The notes under the pieces are model-generated. The model was given only the letters and a program-made list of their open reading frames with translations, ran no database searches and had not been told where the DNA came from. Of a stretch of 64,000 nt of DNA, positions 63,853-64,000 are shown piece by piece. The position numbers and the translations under genes are program-made. This DNA comes from Alloascoidea africana (Eukaryota > Ascomycota > Alloascoideomycetes > Alloascoideales > Alloascoideaceae): contig JAKTTT010000004.1 in assembly GCA_030581615.1 (NCBI GenBank), forward strand, positions 372,001 to 436,000, in the 5' to 3' direction. The first letter of the stretch is position 1. The number at the start of each line of letters is the position of its first letter.

Positions 63853-64000
63853 GAGTAACGAGGGTAGCTCGCTTGTAATGGACTTTTCAGAGGTTCTTGA
63901 AAACTCTGAGCTGGATGCTCTTGACGCTCTATGCCGATGGTTTCTGAAGCTTGCAGTGCTCGTTTGATGTCGATTAACACTGCGATTGCGACTGCGATTG

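Noticed and set aside
1-64000. Retroelements, other transposons with coding capacity, virus-derived genes, CRISPR arrays, rRNA or tRNA genes
   Set aside because: Looked for in both strands by motif; none recognised.

Overview
The window reads as nuclear DNA of a budding yeast (Saccharomycotina), most likely one of the early-branching, intron-richer lineages; the Geotrichum/Dipodascus or Yarrowia side of the tree is a guess. It carries orthologues of typical yeast genes (COX19, KNS1, IMH1, CDC25, TYW3, GTR2, HSE1, LAG1/LAC1, STE20, MIF2, CUE2, VMA2). It also has ATP-citrate lyase subunit 1, a UFD1/zinc-finger protein and a 242-residue family that I associate with early-branching yeasts and filamentous fungi rather than with Saccharomyces. 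CTG codons fall on invariant leucines in GTR2 and COX19, so the CUG-Ser code does not apply. About 17 short introns were rebuilt in 11 genes. Most lie near the 5' end, with CTAAC/CTAAT branch points and variable donors (GTAAGT, GTATGT, GTAAGC, GTGAGT, GTACGT, GTAAGG).

Layout. 1-9.2 kb: C-terminal part of an unknown fungal protein (+), COX19 (-), a C2H2 zinc-finger factor (-) divergent from a LAMMER kinase (+), a spliced membrane protein (-), a small secreted/membrane Cys-rich protein (+) and a 74-residue zinc-ribbon protein (+). 9.2-19 kb: a gene-poor, AT-rich stretch with one F-box gene, several inverted repeats and a 150-bp fold-back element. 19-30.4 kb: three large minus-strand genes, UFD1-like, golgin IMH1 and the Ras exchange factor CDC25. 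31-38.9 kb: TYW3 and GTR2 on a shared promoter, ACL1 behind a GC-rich promoter, and the 242-residue gene. 41.4-52.6 kb: a diverged Cyc8-like TPR protein, the ESCRT-0 subunit HSE1, a ceramide synthase, an unknown 219-residue protein and the PAK kinase STE20. 54.6-63.9 kb: five consecutive minus-strand genes, MIF2, CUE2, a tandem-PH protein, VMA2 and an unknown acidic/Ser-rich protein.

The genes do not form one pathway; this is ordinary eukaryotic gene order. Nutrient and membrane signalling is well represented (CDC25, GTR2, STE20, KNS1, the PH protein), as are endomembrane functions (IMH1, HSE1, VMA2, LAG1). The most distinctive feature is the number of in-frame six-base repeats. They encode alternating dipeptides (SK, SG, SA/ST, QA, NQ, ND, KN, EN) in roughly ten genes, and similar arrays also occur in an intron and an upstream region. 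A second pattern is GC-rich blocks just upstream of several start codons in otherwise AT-rich spacers. I saw no tRNA or rRNA gene, CRISPR array, retroelement or virus-like element.
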